Positions 18,101 to 24,876 of a stretch of 64,000 nucleotides of DNA are shown piece by piece. The position numbers and the translations under genes are program-made. The stretch is from an uncultured Eubacteriales bacterium (GTDB lineage Bacteria > Bacillota > Clostridia > Christensenellales > Aristaeellaceae), in the NCBI GenBank assembly GCA_900316415.1, contig ONCV01000004.1:93699-157698 (forward strand). The letters run 5' to 3'. Within the stretch, counting starts at the first letter, position 1, and each line of letters opens with the position of its first letter. The notes under the pieces are model-generated. The model was not told the DNA's origin and made no database searches. It worked only from the letters and a program-made list of their open reading frames with translations.

Positions 18101-21100
18101 AAGGTGTGGTCTCGGCCATCGCTAATGTACCCAAGGGTAAAAAGGTTTATATCAACGCCAATAAGGAAGATTGCACCGGTGCCGCTAAACTGGATGAGCT
18201 GCTCACGGAGAAGGAGGGCGACACGCCAGAGGTGTTCTACCTGAACAGCACCGAACCGAAGGGCGACCTGTACATCGCCGGCACGCCCGTAATCCCTGTG
18301 GTTAAGGATGAAACGACGGGCGAGGTTACCAGCGGTCCGGACGGCAGCAGGACAGCCCCCTTCAACACGTTCGCCCAGTTGTCTGAGTTTATGGGCGGCA
18401 AGGGCGGCAAGGAGGACGCGGCGGAAGAGGTGCTCGCGCCTGAGATCGCTTCCAAGCTTCAGCCGATTCTTACAACCGCAAAGGTTACACATACGATTCC
18501 GAAAGAATTTAAAAAGACGCTGACCGGCAGCTATACCGTGTATGTGCTCAATCCTGTCGAAATCACGGAAGCGGAGGAATGGAATAGCGCCGAAGATGAT
18601 CCCATTGTTCTGAATCGTGACCCGGGCAATCGTGGACTAATGGTGTCTAACTCCGGCTCCCTGACGCTGAAGAACGTGGTGCTGGACGGTGGCAGCGAAG
18701 CTGGCCTGTCCGCGTCTGCGTCCATCATCTATTCCACCGGTATTCTGAACATTCAAGACGGCACCGTGTTGCGCAACAACTACAAGAGTGACAATCCTTG
18801 GAACGGCAGTGAGTACACGGGAGGCGGCGCCATCTACGCCAAAGGCACGGTCAATATGACCGGCGGCGAGATAAGCGGCAATCGCAGCAACTATGGCGGC
18901 GGCGTGCATATCAGTGGCGGCACCTTCAACATGAGCGGTGGTACCATTACCGAAAACGTGGCGAACTACGGTGAACGAGCTGCCTGTGGCGGCGGCGTGC
19001 TGATCACCTGCAACGGTACCATGAACCTGTCCGGCGCCGCTGTGGTCAGCAAGAATATCAGCGCCGACGTCGGCGGCGGTATCATGGCCGGCGCGTCGTA
19101 TGCCGCGAACAACAGCGATCGCGGCAGGTTGGAGATGAGCGGCGGTACTGTTAATGAAAATGAATCCGCCAGAGAAGGCGGTGGCATTTACATCCAGGGT
19201 GGCAATGCCAGCCACATGACCGCCGGACATATCACCAATAACACTTCCAACGGCGGAGAGTTCGGCGGTGGAGGCATCTATGTCAACGGCAGGCGCTCCG
19301 GACAGTCCGGCACGGGCAACGGCACGCTGTATCTGACCGATGTGTTGATTACCGACAATACCGCCAGTGAAGGCGGCGGTATCGCGGCCTGCGAGACGTC
19401 CGGTACCTCTGTTTATATGGGCAACGGTGCGGCCATTTACGGAAACAGCAAGTATGACTTGCACTTCTTCATGCGGCAGACTGGTATCGGCGCAAAGGCT
19501 ACTGTCTCTGAGTACATGATGAATGGTTCGAAGTACAACTGGGCTAGATCCGACGGCGAACCCATTGAAGAGGGTGATCTGTCAGCTATGGATGCCGGCG
19601 GCGGCAACATCAATCTGACCAGCAGCCCCGACAATACCTTCGTGAACGCGGCGGTTATCATCACCGGAAATAACGCTCAGACCAAGGGTGGCGGTATCGG
19701 TTCCAACGGCACCGTGATCATCGGCGATAAGCCCAGCCCCGTCGAAGTGACCTGGCAGCCCGAGGTTAGCAAGGTGCTGCACAACCGCGATATGAAGGAA
19801 GGCGAAAGCTTCACTTTCAAGGTTTACGAGGAGAAGGCGGGCACCTTCGGTTGGTTCGGCATATGGCCTGAGTACTATCCCTACAAAGTTGTGGCTACAG
19901 GAACGGCCACTGGCGGTAAGGATGGTGAGCAAGCCAAGATTATACTGGACAATGATCCGTTCAAGTGGACAGTATCCTTTAATGATTCCGGAACCAATCA
20001 CCTGGGAACCACATATACTTACATTTTCATGGAAGATGTTCCAGAAAACAACGATGAGGTTCTCTATGGCTCTTACTATGTAGCGGTGACCATCAAGTTC
20101 GTTATTTCTAGAGAGGATCCCGCCCGGATCATTGCCAAGGTATCAAGAGCGGAGAAGGGGAGAATCGTTGAGCCTGCAGGAGATGATGACCGTGTTATGC
20201 CAGCATCCTGGATGGAACATGATGGTGCGGTTTACGATTTTGCGGATTTTATCCGCGTGACTGGAGGGTATAAACGTACAAAAGTGGCGTATCCTGGCAA
20301 TGCAGTAATCGACAACTACGCCACCGAAACATCTGTTACAGCAGACAAGACGTGGCTGAATTACGATGGGAGTAACAAACCGACAGAAGGAACGAAGGTA
20401 ACTTTCCGTCTGTTGGCGGATAATAATCGGGCAAAGGATAAGGATGGAAATCTCATTGCAGATATTACGCTTGATGGTGTGAAGGACAGCAATGGAGAAA
20501 CTGAGGTCTGGAAGGCCTTGTGGAAGAATCTGCCCGCATATCGCAAAAATGCAGATGGTGAGTATTATCACTCAGACACCAGTGGGGATGACTATGAGCG
20601 CATTGAGTATACGGTAAAAGAGATTAATGTGACATTACCGGAAGACAGCTATGCTGTCTACACATCTGACATTCCTGAAGAAGGTGTGAAGGCATCCTCG
20701 ACAGCACCGGCGAAGATCCTGAACAAGCAGGAGACCGGGGATCTGACCATCAGTAAGAAAGTCATTACGCCAGTACCGGCGGAAGAGAATAAGGAGTTTA
20801 CCTTCCGGATTGAGTTGACGGACAAGAAGATCAGTCATACCTTTGAGACGGATCAGGAGGGAATATCCGTTCCGTTCACGGGCGGCGTGGCGGAAATCAA
20901 GGTGAAGGGCGGAGAGAGCCTGACAGTGATCGGCCTGCCCCAGGGTGTCGGCTATACGGTGATCGAGGCAGTTGATCCTGACTTTACTCCGGATGCAGAA
21001 AGCAGGAGCGGTCAGATCAGCGCGGAGGTCAACACAGCCGCATTCACCAACACCCGGAAGACGGCGGATGTTCAGGTCACGAAGGCGTTCAGCGGAATCA

Positions 21101-22779
21101 ACGAGTTGCCGGAGACCTTCCGGATCACCAACGATTATAATGATGATGTGTTCACTGTGGAGAACGCGGAAGGCAGCGGAACCGCGGAAGAACCCTATGT
21201 CTGGACGATCTCCGATGTGCCTGCGGGTACGGTGGTAACCTTTACGGAGAGCGGCCTGCTGGCGGATCACTATACGGTGACCGTGAACGGACAGGCGGTG
21301 GCGGAGAATCAGGCGACGGCGGCCGCGACGAGCACGGCGGGAACCATTGCGACGGCCGGGTTTGTCAATGAATATACTTATTATTCGTTTGGCGGAATCA
21401 CCTTCGAAGGAAAGAAGCGGATTACAGGACGGGAGATGACCGGAGAGGACGTTTTCGAATTCCAGATCACGGAGGTGACTCCGGCGGAGAAAACGGAAGC
21501 TTCGGCGGAACCCGGAAAGACCTGGATCGCGAAGAACGACGCCACCGGAAAGATCCATTATCCGACGATCAATTACACGGAAGCGGATCTGGGCGAGCAT
21601 GTGTACACGATCCGCGAGGTGAGCGAAGCCCGCGGCGGCATCGGAACCGACGAAACGGTGTATACCGTGAAGGTGACCGTGACGGACAACGGCGACGGAA
21701 CGCTGAAGGTTACCGTCGGGGAAGGTGACCAGCCCACTGAACTGGATTTCGTGAACCCCTATGCGGCCAGCGGAAGCATCACCTTCGAAGGAAAGAAGCG
21801 GATCGCGGGACGGGAGATGACCGGAGAGGATGTCTTCGAATTCCAGATCACGGAGGTGACTCCGGCGGAGGAAACCGAAGGCGAAGCAGCGGCTGAAGCC
21901 AAGGCGGAACCCGGAAAGACTTGGATCGCGAAGAACGACGCAGCCGGAAAGATCCATTATCCGACGATCAGCTACACGGAAGCGGATCTGGGCGAGCATG
22001 TGTACACGATCCGCGAGGTGAGCGAAGCCCGCGGCGGCGTCGGAACCGATGAAACGGTGTATACCGTGAAGGTGACCGTGACGGACAACGGCGACGGAAC
22101 GCTGAAAGTTACCTGCGGGGAAGGCGACGGGCCGGACGAGCTGAACTTCGTGAACCCCTATACGGAAGGCAAGGGCAGACTGACCATCGAAAAGGTGTTC
22201 GATATTCAGGAGAAGCCCGCTCCCGCAACACCGGAAGTGACGCCCACTCCCACGCCGACACCGACACCGACACCTACCCCCACGCCCACGCCCACTCCGA
22301 CGCCTGCGCCCACTCCCACGCCGACGCCGACTCCGGAACCGGAGGTAACGCCGGAGCCGGAAGAGATTCCGGTAACCAGCGTCAGCGTGCGGAAGATATG
22401 GGATGACGATCACAATGCCGCCGGCATCCGGCCCGATCATGTTACGATCACGCTGAACAACGGCATGAGCGTGACGCTGAATGAACGGAACGGCTGGCAG
22501 GCGACCATTACCGATCTGCCCCTCATGGTTGGCGGAATCCCCATGATGTACTTCTGGACGGAGCATGATGTGCCCGGATACATCAAGACGGGCGTGACCG
22601 TGGTCGGCGGGACGACCGTGTTTACCAACGGCCTGGCCACCTACCGGGAGACGGTTCCGCCGGAGGGCAAGCCCGTTCCGACACGCAAGCGCGGGGAAAA
22701 CTACCTCATCATTGAGGACTACGGAACGCCGCTGGGCGTGGATGTGGCCATCAATCATGTGGGAGACTGCTTCGATTAA
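12172..22779 (+). CDS. Giant modular surface protein 2 (LRR, beta-helix, pilin and Cna-B modules)
   Basis: This 3535-residue secreted protein starts with a signal peptide (FLAVLCTVAMLFSNVV, then VPVYAAET). Residues ~35-310 are a highly acidic, low-complexity Glu/Pro/Asp stretch. Globular modules follow. About 1100-1465 is a BspA-type leucine-rich region (ALKNVTITG, KSFGNNAFDNS). About 2155-2520 is a beta-helix repeat region with many GGGIYI, GGGVHISGG and NMSGGTI motifs. After that come pilin-type and Cna-B-like modules, including WLNYDGSNKPTEGTKVTF, two near-identical Spy0128-type repeats, a Pro-Thr linker (~3348-3400), a last Cna-B-like domain and the YGTPLGVDVAINHVGDCFD tail. There is no LPXTG or transmembrane anchor. 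The ATG has a good ribosome-binding site and its own promoter. The role is probably surface adhesion or host/plant polymer binding; the ligand cannot be read from the sequence. Confidence 0.85.
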   Translation: MSKTKRFLAVLCTVAMLFSNVVPVSVPVYAAETESDPEYSNLIAKIGEEQVSDALDETEENKTPETLPEKTSQETESDGEVADDSADTASMPSDAVEPEEEDVQASAQTEDDEADYSSESNQMETREETLTSETVETEEKEDSPAEEGGGKHPAASEPETPADPDENASRNTYESDGMDNRNDDDTGSSDQPVASETQTDNEPGAAPKETNKSDEDTNPESEKESEHAGGEKEDHPSAQDGVEEGAQENDGTSPETEKPSEEQPTDVPTEEIPADSVTDTPPAEPSENPENPAPAEPVEEPEEETPAEEKKIREISVGDRETITADDDFVLQFTVPFDEEYALKASSRKSFALSIARNDEQAKEYDAEREENEYILSIELKDGKYEVFAASGNDEIEIEILKKAKQEAPKTNPEADESAEEPESEDEDAPAEEGKPEKAADGEDADVTASETADENAESLMPEDGEATEPAEEEDAPVSYLEADHFEESGDGYTILVYFDDHVFPEGTVMNVQEIRQGMDGYSNLVRGAEEAVTDDWTKTGSYQRFFDISFVNGEERIQPEESAVEVLILLDDVASIAPEEDIHVLHFDDQFNAEPVNAETTGSGENPEGVSFSADSFSTYAVTTTVSITKQIRAYGRNYYVTVEYGESADIPKDAKLIATEIGENDERYPLLQEKAAKALDADSVEFPGLYEISIVDKNDQTHRYQPSTDVKVSIRAGENLDAENLQVIHFEGTAEGTVNAGVTPEIIEETSVQNKTVTFHTDGFSIFGLAYTVDFHYNGIDYSIPGESQILLSELIEQLQIMNGDALLDVKDVERVEFTDEHLVTVQQVSGLITYNGHENMDAGEKDFLLTSEAPFNSNETLTIWLINGEPIVVGVTDAQYYYVHLKGRDTMTMQQMLGSYFKSDFAFYYPDPDSINVSGDLLNLSNLNSIPYSTGGSIWIYDWDDNVRDWVYNVILEQDYVYEVTKTEKITLSDIMASLGVTIPSNTVAVLNDNSVPGIFVNNGNEFEFVTTTYPEEGIAYDLYDLGSHKYLPYGLVIKGSSAIIEKDDGIYTYAIVNDTAEITGLVDAEHFDPEADPDKYIIPVSTTLDGKEYPVVAIQQEAFKDETRIKTLAFADGETALRLNLNSLSDIPNVTSITGDRQVQFSTIGTVICNDEKLENLKLNIDGRLTTTETYIQSNASLETVELTCSKQSILGVNFLSNCNAVKTVTYHGSANIINSAMQHLSSLETIEIDNANKAAVSIGDNAFREMSALKNVTITGAISGIGWCAFYNDKALESFIVGQSGSSPVNISDWAFGYCSKLTGFNIGNTPVNGIGSRAFSGNTALREFIAGTYENASISIGSNAFDYTPALETFSLGETRIKSFGNNAFDNSALKGEFTFQTDNATIGSRAFFHMVNLTGLTFDGDIDTITDSAFGSWWGENDQNPLLTKIIITGKTGTVEKSAYYGLPKLAAAVFQKGVNTFGTEVFGGGTMEPATAPKTFVYVGNNGGTTSLNEYIVWADRSNTVHMYFNMPSSKVIDENGALPNHVTAYFTDGILSDIYINPDYAGEDSDGTESMPFASIEAALNYVDDITEIKAQLRADASAAGVGSLNLPFNGGAASDGFTLHITSTDTTEVEIPAGLLEDNEFLEGIVFENGAAAQIKIAAGALKNCAALERVEVKNSDAKVLIGKAAFEGCPKLNSVCEAEQTVESDAGQVTLAKGAGAMIGTMLVKASASENAEISEKIVNDYDEFESPVVEHYDLHLENIYGEVVTGKAADVALITDIPATAWHLYIYHHTGSAVESFRITRENSTATADKLTEVRFHVGSLSPFATAYCTGMTYHDDMFWYELTRDEEDKITGAVITGIYDGTAEDGTAAYTGTTLEFSGKTRDDKKYPVTAIQTEAFKGNTTVTQAVFTNETELGVGKDAFSGCTALANVIVDGKLCLVAGELFENAQTVALIQIPDSLPENALTGEKLETIYFGSAVGEGVVSAIANVPKGKKVYINANKEDCTGAAKLDELLTEKEGDTPEVFYLNSTEPKGDLYIAGTPVIPVVKDETTGEVTSGPDGSRTAPFNTFAQLSEFMGGKGGKEDAAEEVLAPEIASKLQPILTTAKVTHTIPKEFKKTLTGSYTVYVLNPVEITEAEEWNSAEDDPIVLNRDPGNRGLMVSNSGSLTLKNVVLDGGSEAGLSASASIIYSTGILNIQDGTVLRNNYKSDNPWNGSEYTGGGAIYAKGTVNMTGGEISGNRSNYGGGVHISGGTFNMSGGTITENVANYGERAACGGGVLITCNGTMNLSGAAVVSKNISADVGGGIMAGASYAANNSDRGRLEMSGGTVNENESAREGGGIYIQGGNASHMTAGHITNNTSNGGEFGGGGIYVNGRRSGQSGTGNGTLYLTDVLITDNTASEGGGIAACETSGTSVYMGNGAAIYGNSKYDLHFFMRQTGIGAKATVSEYMMNGSKYNWARSDGEPIEEGDLSAMDAGGGNINLTSSPDNTFVNAAVIITGNNAQTKGGGIGSNGTVIIGDKPSPVEVTWQPEVSKVLHNRDMKEGESFTFKVYEEKAGTFGWFGIWPEYYPYKVVATGTATGGKDGEQAKIILDNDPFKWTVSFNDSGTNHLGTTYTYIFMEDVPENNDEVLYGSYYVAVTIKFVISREDPARIIAKVSRAEKGRIVEPAGDDDRVMPASWMEHDGAVYDFADFIRVTGGYKRTKVAYPGNAVIDNYATETSVTADKTWLNYDGSNKPTEGTKVTFRLLADNNRAKDKDGNLIADITLDGVKDSNGETEVWKALWKNLPAYRKNADGEYYHSDTSGDDYERIEYTVKEINVTLPEDSYAVYTSDIPEEGVKASSTAPAKILNKQETGDLTISKKVITPVPAEENKEFTFRIELTDKKISHTFETDQEGISVPFTGGVAEIKVKGGESLTVIGLPQGVGYTVIEAVDPDFTPDAESRSGQISAEVNTAAFTNTRKTADVQVTKAFSGINELPETFRITNDYNDDVFTVENAEGSGTAEEPYVWTISDVPAGTVVTFTESGLLADHYTVTVNGQAVAENQATAAATSTAGTIATAGFVNEYTYYSFGGITFEGKKRITGREMTGEDVFEFQITEVTPAEKTEASAEPGKTWIAKNDATGKIHYPTINYTEADLGEHVYTIREVSEARGGIGTDETVYTVKVTVTDNGDGTLKVTVGEGDQPTELDFVNPYAASGSITFEGKKRIAGREMTGEDVFEFQITEVTPAEETEGEAAAEAKAEPGKTWIAKNDAAGKIHYPTISYTEADLGEHVYTIREVSEARGGVGTDETVYTVKVTVTDNGDGTLKVTCGEGDGPDELNFVNPYTEGKGRLTIEKVFDIQEKPAPATPEVTPTPTPTPTPTPTPTPTPTPTPAPTPTPTPTPEPEVTPEPEEIPVTSVSVRKIWDDDHNAAGIRPDHVTITLNNGMSVTLNERNGWQATITDLPLMVGGIPMMYFWTEHDVPGYIKTGVTVVGGTTVFTNGLATYRETVPPEGKPVPTRKRGENYLIIEDYGTPLGVDVAINHVGDCFD
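18640..19730 (+). repeat. Beta-helix repeat region in surface protein 2
   Basis: Repeated Gly-rich units with the pattern GGAIYAKGTVNMTGGEISGN, then GGGVHISGG, GGGIYIQGG and GGGIYVNGR recur about every 20-30 residues. This is the sequence style of polymorphic-membrane-protein or right-handed beta-helix domains. The long rod would hold distal modules away from the cell; that function is inferred. Confidence 0.7.
21391..22170 (+). repeat. Two near-identical ~380-bp tandem pilin-module repeats
   Basis: Unit 1 is 21391-21771 and unit 2 is 21772-22170; unit 2 carries an 18-bp insertion (extra Ala/Glu codons). The nucleotide sequences are nearly the same over long stretches, so the duplication looks recent. 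Both encode ITFEGKKRI-GREMTGEDV at the start and VNPY at the end, the Lys and Asn expected for a Spy0128-type isopeptide. Confidence 0.8.
22216..22371 (+). repeat. Pro-Thr linker repeat in surface protein 2
   Basis: About 50 residues of alternating Pro-Thr, with a few Ala, Glu and Val, coded by six-base units such as cccacg and ccgaca. It is longer than the matching linker in protein 1, as expected if copy number drifts by slippage. Confidence 0.85.
22720..22776 (+). other. Conserved C-terminal tail of surface protein 2
   Basis: YGTPLGVDVAINHVGDCFD at the extreme C-terminus matches the neighbouring giant protein. The DNA differs mainly at third codon positions, so protein-level selection is likely. 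It may be a sorting or attachment signal; no known signal fits. Confidence 0.7.
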
Positions 22780-22800
22780 ATCAACGGACACTATTCGGAT

Positions 22801-22830
22801 CACCGCCTCTCCCGGCCGGGGGAGGCGGTG
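22801..22830 (+). terminator. GC-rich hairpin after surface protein 2
   Basis: CACCGCCTC pairs with GAGGCGGTG around a GC-rich loop, 21 bp after the stop codon. It resembles the hairpin behind surface protein 1 (shared CCGCCTCTCCCGGC). No T-tract follows. Confidence 0.5.
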
Positions 22831-22876
22831 AATTCCGTATGAGATGAATGAACCGGGGGAAGAGGGGCCGGAGCCG

Positions 22877-22999
22877 GCTGTGCAGGGAACGTGCTAACCT
22901 GGCTTCGCAGGGAAAGCGGAAGCCGGCTGCGCAGGGAACGTGTCAACCCGGCAGAGCAGGAAAAAGTGAACACGGCCTGCGCAGAAAAAGTGAAAAAGT
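22877..22999 (+). repeat. Five-copy 24-25-bp degenerate tandem repeat upstream of the tRNA operon
   Basis: Copies start at 22877, 22902, 22926, 22951 and 22976, each opening with a version of GCTGCGCAGGGAACGTG. They diverge toward the promoter, where GGGAACG becomes AAAAAG. No gene is convincing here. The array ends three bases before the -35 box of the tRNA promoter. Most of the 303-bp gap between the giant gene and the first tRNA is this repeat and that promoter. Confidence 0.7.
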
Positions 23000-23001
23000 C
23001 C

Positions 23002-23030
23002 TTGACAAGGGAGGAAAAATCGGTTATATT
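23002..23030 (+). promoter_or_regulatory. Promoter of the tRNA operon
   Basis: TTGACA (23002-23007), a 17-bp spacer and TATATT (23025-23030) match the vegetative consensus. The first tRNA starts 53 bp downstream, and no other strong promoter is seen before the five tRNAs. Confidence 0.8.
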
Positions 23031-23082
23031 AGCAAAGCCGCTTGCGAGGGAGGTTCTCCGAGTTGCTTCGGCGGCAGGCTAT

Positions 23083-23158
23083 GGGAGCATAGCTCAGCTG
23101 GGAGAGCACTTGCCTTACAAGCAAGGGGTCACAGGTTCGAGCCCTGTTGTTCCCACCA
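23083..23158 (+). tRNA. tRNA-Val (anticodon TAC)
   Basis: The acceptor arms GGGAGCA and TGTTCCC pair. The anticodon arm CTTGC-CTTACAA-GCAAG puts TAC at 34-36. The T arm is ACAGG-TTCGAGC-CCTGT. CCA is encoded. Confidence 0.95.
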
Positions 23159-23166
23159 ATCAATTT

Positions 23167-23243
23167 GGCCCGGTAGCTCAGTTGGTTAGAGCGCCAGCCT
23201 GTCACGCTGGAGGTCGAGGGTTCGAGCCCCTTCCGGGTCGCCA
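23167..23243 (+). tRNA. tRNA-Asp (anticodon GTC)
   Basis: Acceptor arms GGCCCGG and CCGGGTC pair. The anticodon arm CCAGC-CTGTCAC-GCTGG gives GTC. The discriminator is G and CCA is encoded. Confidence 0.95.
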
Positions 23244-23246
23244 TAA

Positions 23247-23319
23247 GCCTTGGTAGCTCAGTCGGTAGAGCATGTGACTGAAAATCACAGTGTCGGTGGT
23301 TCGATTCCGCCCCAAGGCA
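23247..23319 (+). tRNA. tRNA-Phe (anticodon GAA)
   Basis: Acceptor arms GCCTTGG and CCAAGGC pair. The anticodon arm TGTGA-CTGAAAA-TCACA gives GAA. Discriminator A is followed by CAT, so CCA is not encoded, unlike its four neighbours. Confidence 0.95.
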
Positions 23320-23325
23320 CATTCT

Positions 23326-23401
23326 GCGGTAGTAGCTCAGTTGGTAGAGCGCCACCTTGCCAAGGTGGAGGTCGCGAGTCCGAGCCTCGTCTACCGCTCC
23401 A
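23326..23401 (+). tRNA. tRNA-Gly (anticodon GCC)
   Basis: Acceptor arms GCGGTAG and CTACCGC pair fully. The anticodon arm CCACC-TTGCCAA-GGTGG gives GCC. CCA is encoded. Confidence 0.95.
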
Positions 23402-23410
23402 TTTTTTTCC

Positions 23411-23485
23411 GGTGCCATAGCCAAGTGGTAAGGCGAAGGTCTGCAAAACCTTTATTCTCCAGTTCGAATCTGGATGGCACCTCCA
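23411..23485 (+). tRNA. tRNA-Cys (anticodon GCA)
   Basis: Acceptor arms GGTGCCA and TGGCACC pair. The anticodon arm AAGGT-CTGCAAA-ACCTT gives GCA. CCA is encoded. Confidence 0.95.
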
Positions 23486-23490
23486 TAAAG

Positions 23491-23526
23491 CCGGGTTTCT
23501 GAGAATCAGGAACCCGGTTTTCTTTT
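23491..23526 (+). terminator. Intrinsic terminator of the tRNA operon
   Basis: CCGGGTTTCTGA pairs with TCAGGAACCCGG (one wobble) around GAA, then TTTTCTTTT. It begins six bases after tRNA-Cys. Confidence 0.85.
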
Positions 23527-23649
23527 GCGCGGAAAAGTGCTATACTGGTGCAAATCCGCGGAACCGGAGGGAAGGTGCGCGGCGCGGCCGGGTTCGCGGC
23601 CGGGCGGAGCGCCGCGAAACGCTCCGGACAACAGAAGGAGGACGCGGGA

Positions 23650-24840
23650 ATGGAACAATACGGACGGGTTTTTGTGATCGTGCTGGATTCCCTGGGCGTC
23701 GGGGCCATGGCGGACTCGGAGAAATTCGGGGATTTCGGCGTGGATACCCTGGGACATATCGCGCAGAAGGCGGAGCATCTGAACATTCCCAACCTGCAGC
23801 GCTGGGGCATGGCGAACCTGCACTCCCTGCAGGGAATCGCGCCCGCGAAGCATCCTCTCGCCTACACCGCGAAGCTGAATGAGCGCAGCGCGGGGAAGGA
23901 TACCATGACCGGGCACTGGGAGATGATGGGCCTGTGGACCACGAAGCCCTTCATCACCTTTACGGAGACGGGATTCCCGAAGGAGCTGCTGGACGAGCTG
24001 GAAAAGCGCACCGGGCACAAGGTGATCGGGAACAAGGCCGCCAGCGGAACGGAGATTCTCGACGAGCTGGCGGAGGAGGAAATTGCCACCGGCCATATGA
24101 TCGTCTATACCTCCGCGGATTCCGTGCTGCAGATCTGCGGCAATGAGGAGACCTTCGGGCTGGAGGAACTGTACCGCTGCTGCGAGATCGCCCGGGAGCT
24201 GACCATGAAGGACGAGTGGAAGGTGGGGCGGGTGATCGCCCGGCCCTATGTGGGAAGGAAGAAAGGCGAGTTCGTCCGCACGGCGAACCGGCATGACTAC
24301 GCGGTGAAGCCCTTTGGGCGCACCGCCCTGAACGCGCTGAAGGACGCGGGGCTGGATGTGATCTCCGTGGGAAAGATCAACGATATCTTCGTGGGCGAGG
24401 GCATCACGGAAGCCCACAAGAGCCAGAGCTCCGTCCACGGCATGGAGCAGACGATCGAAATCGCGCGGAAGGATTTCCACGGCCTGTGCTTCGTCAACCT
24501 GGTGGATTTCGACGCCCTGTGGGGACACCGGCGGGACGTGAACGGATACGCGGGCGAGCTGGAGCGGTTCGACGAGAAGCTGGGACAGCTGGAAAAGGTG
24601 CTGCGGGAGGACGACCTGGTGATCCTGACGGCGGACCACGGGAATGACCCGACCTATACCGGCACGGATCATACCCGGGAAAAGGTGCCCTTCCTGGCCT
24701 ATTCCCCGAAGATGAAGGCGGCACGGGCGCTGCCGGAGACGGATTCCTTCGCGGTCATCGGGGCGACGGTGGCGGAGAACTTCGGCGTGGCCATGCCGGA
24801 GGGCACCATCGGGGAATCCCTGCTGGGCGAGCTGAAATAA
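23650..24840 (+). CDS. deoB: Phosphopentomutase
   Basis: DeoB interconverts (deoxy)ribose 1-phosphate and 5-phosphate in nucleoside salvage, using two Mn ions in an alkaline-phosphatase-like fold. The 396 residues match the family length. Seen are the N-terminal metal site [14 protein letters not shown], the [13 protein letters not shown] segment with the phosphorylated Thr, and [19 protein letters not shown] with the C-terminal metal ligands. The ATG at 23650 is chosen over an in-frame GTG at 23548 because AAGGAGG stands just upstream and the family motif starts a few residues later. A possible -10 box (TATACT) is at 23541-23546 with no clear -35. The shikimate operon begins 36 bp downstream; whether it is co-transcribed is open. 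Confidence 0.95.
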   Translation: MEQYGRVFVIVLDSLGVGAMADSEKFGDFGVDTLGHIAQKAEHLNIPNLQRWGMANLHSLQGIAPAKHPLAYTAKLNERSAGKDTMTGHWEMMGLWTTKPFITFTETGFPKELLDELEKRTGHKVIGNKAASGTEILDELAEEEIATGHMIVYTSADSVLQICGNEETFGLEELYRCCEIARELTMKDEWKVGRVIARPYVGRKKGEFVRTANRHDYAVKPFGRTALNALKDAGLDVISVGKINDIFVGEGITEAHKSQSSVHGMEQTIEIARKDFHGLCFVNLVDFDALWGHRRDVNGYAGELERFDEKLGQLEKVLREDDLVILTADHGNDPTYTGTDHTREKVPFLAYSPKMKAARALPETDSFAVIGATVAENFGVAMPEGTIGESLLGELK

Positions 24841-24876
24841 ACCGGGACGCAACATTTCGGGAGGGACACAGTTTCT

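Noticed and set aside
20635..22803. Minus-strand ORF of 722 codons under surface protein 2
   Set aside because: It is the antisense of the repeat modules; its repeats only mirror those of the coding strand.
22877..22999. CRISPR-like array
   Set aside because: Units are 24-25 bp with no distinct spacers and are degenerate; there are no cas genes.
23548..23649. Upstream GTG start for deoB
   Set aside because: The added 34 residues are Arg/Gly-rich with no family similarity, and the Shine-Dalgarno fits the ATG at 23650.
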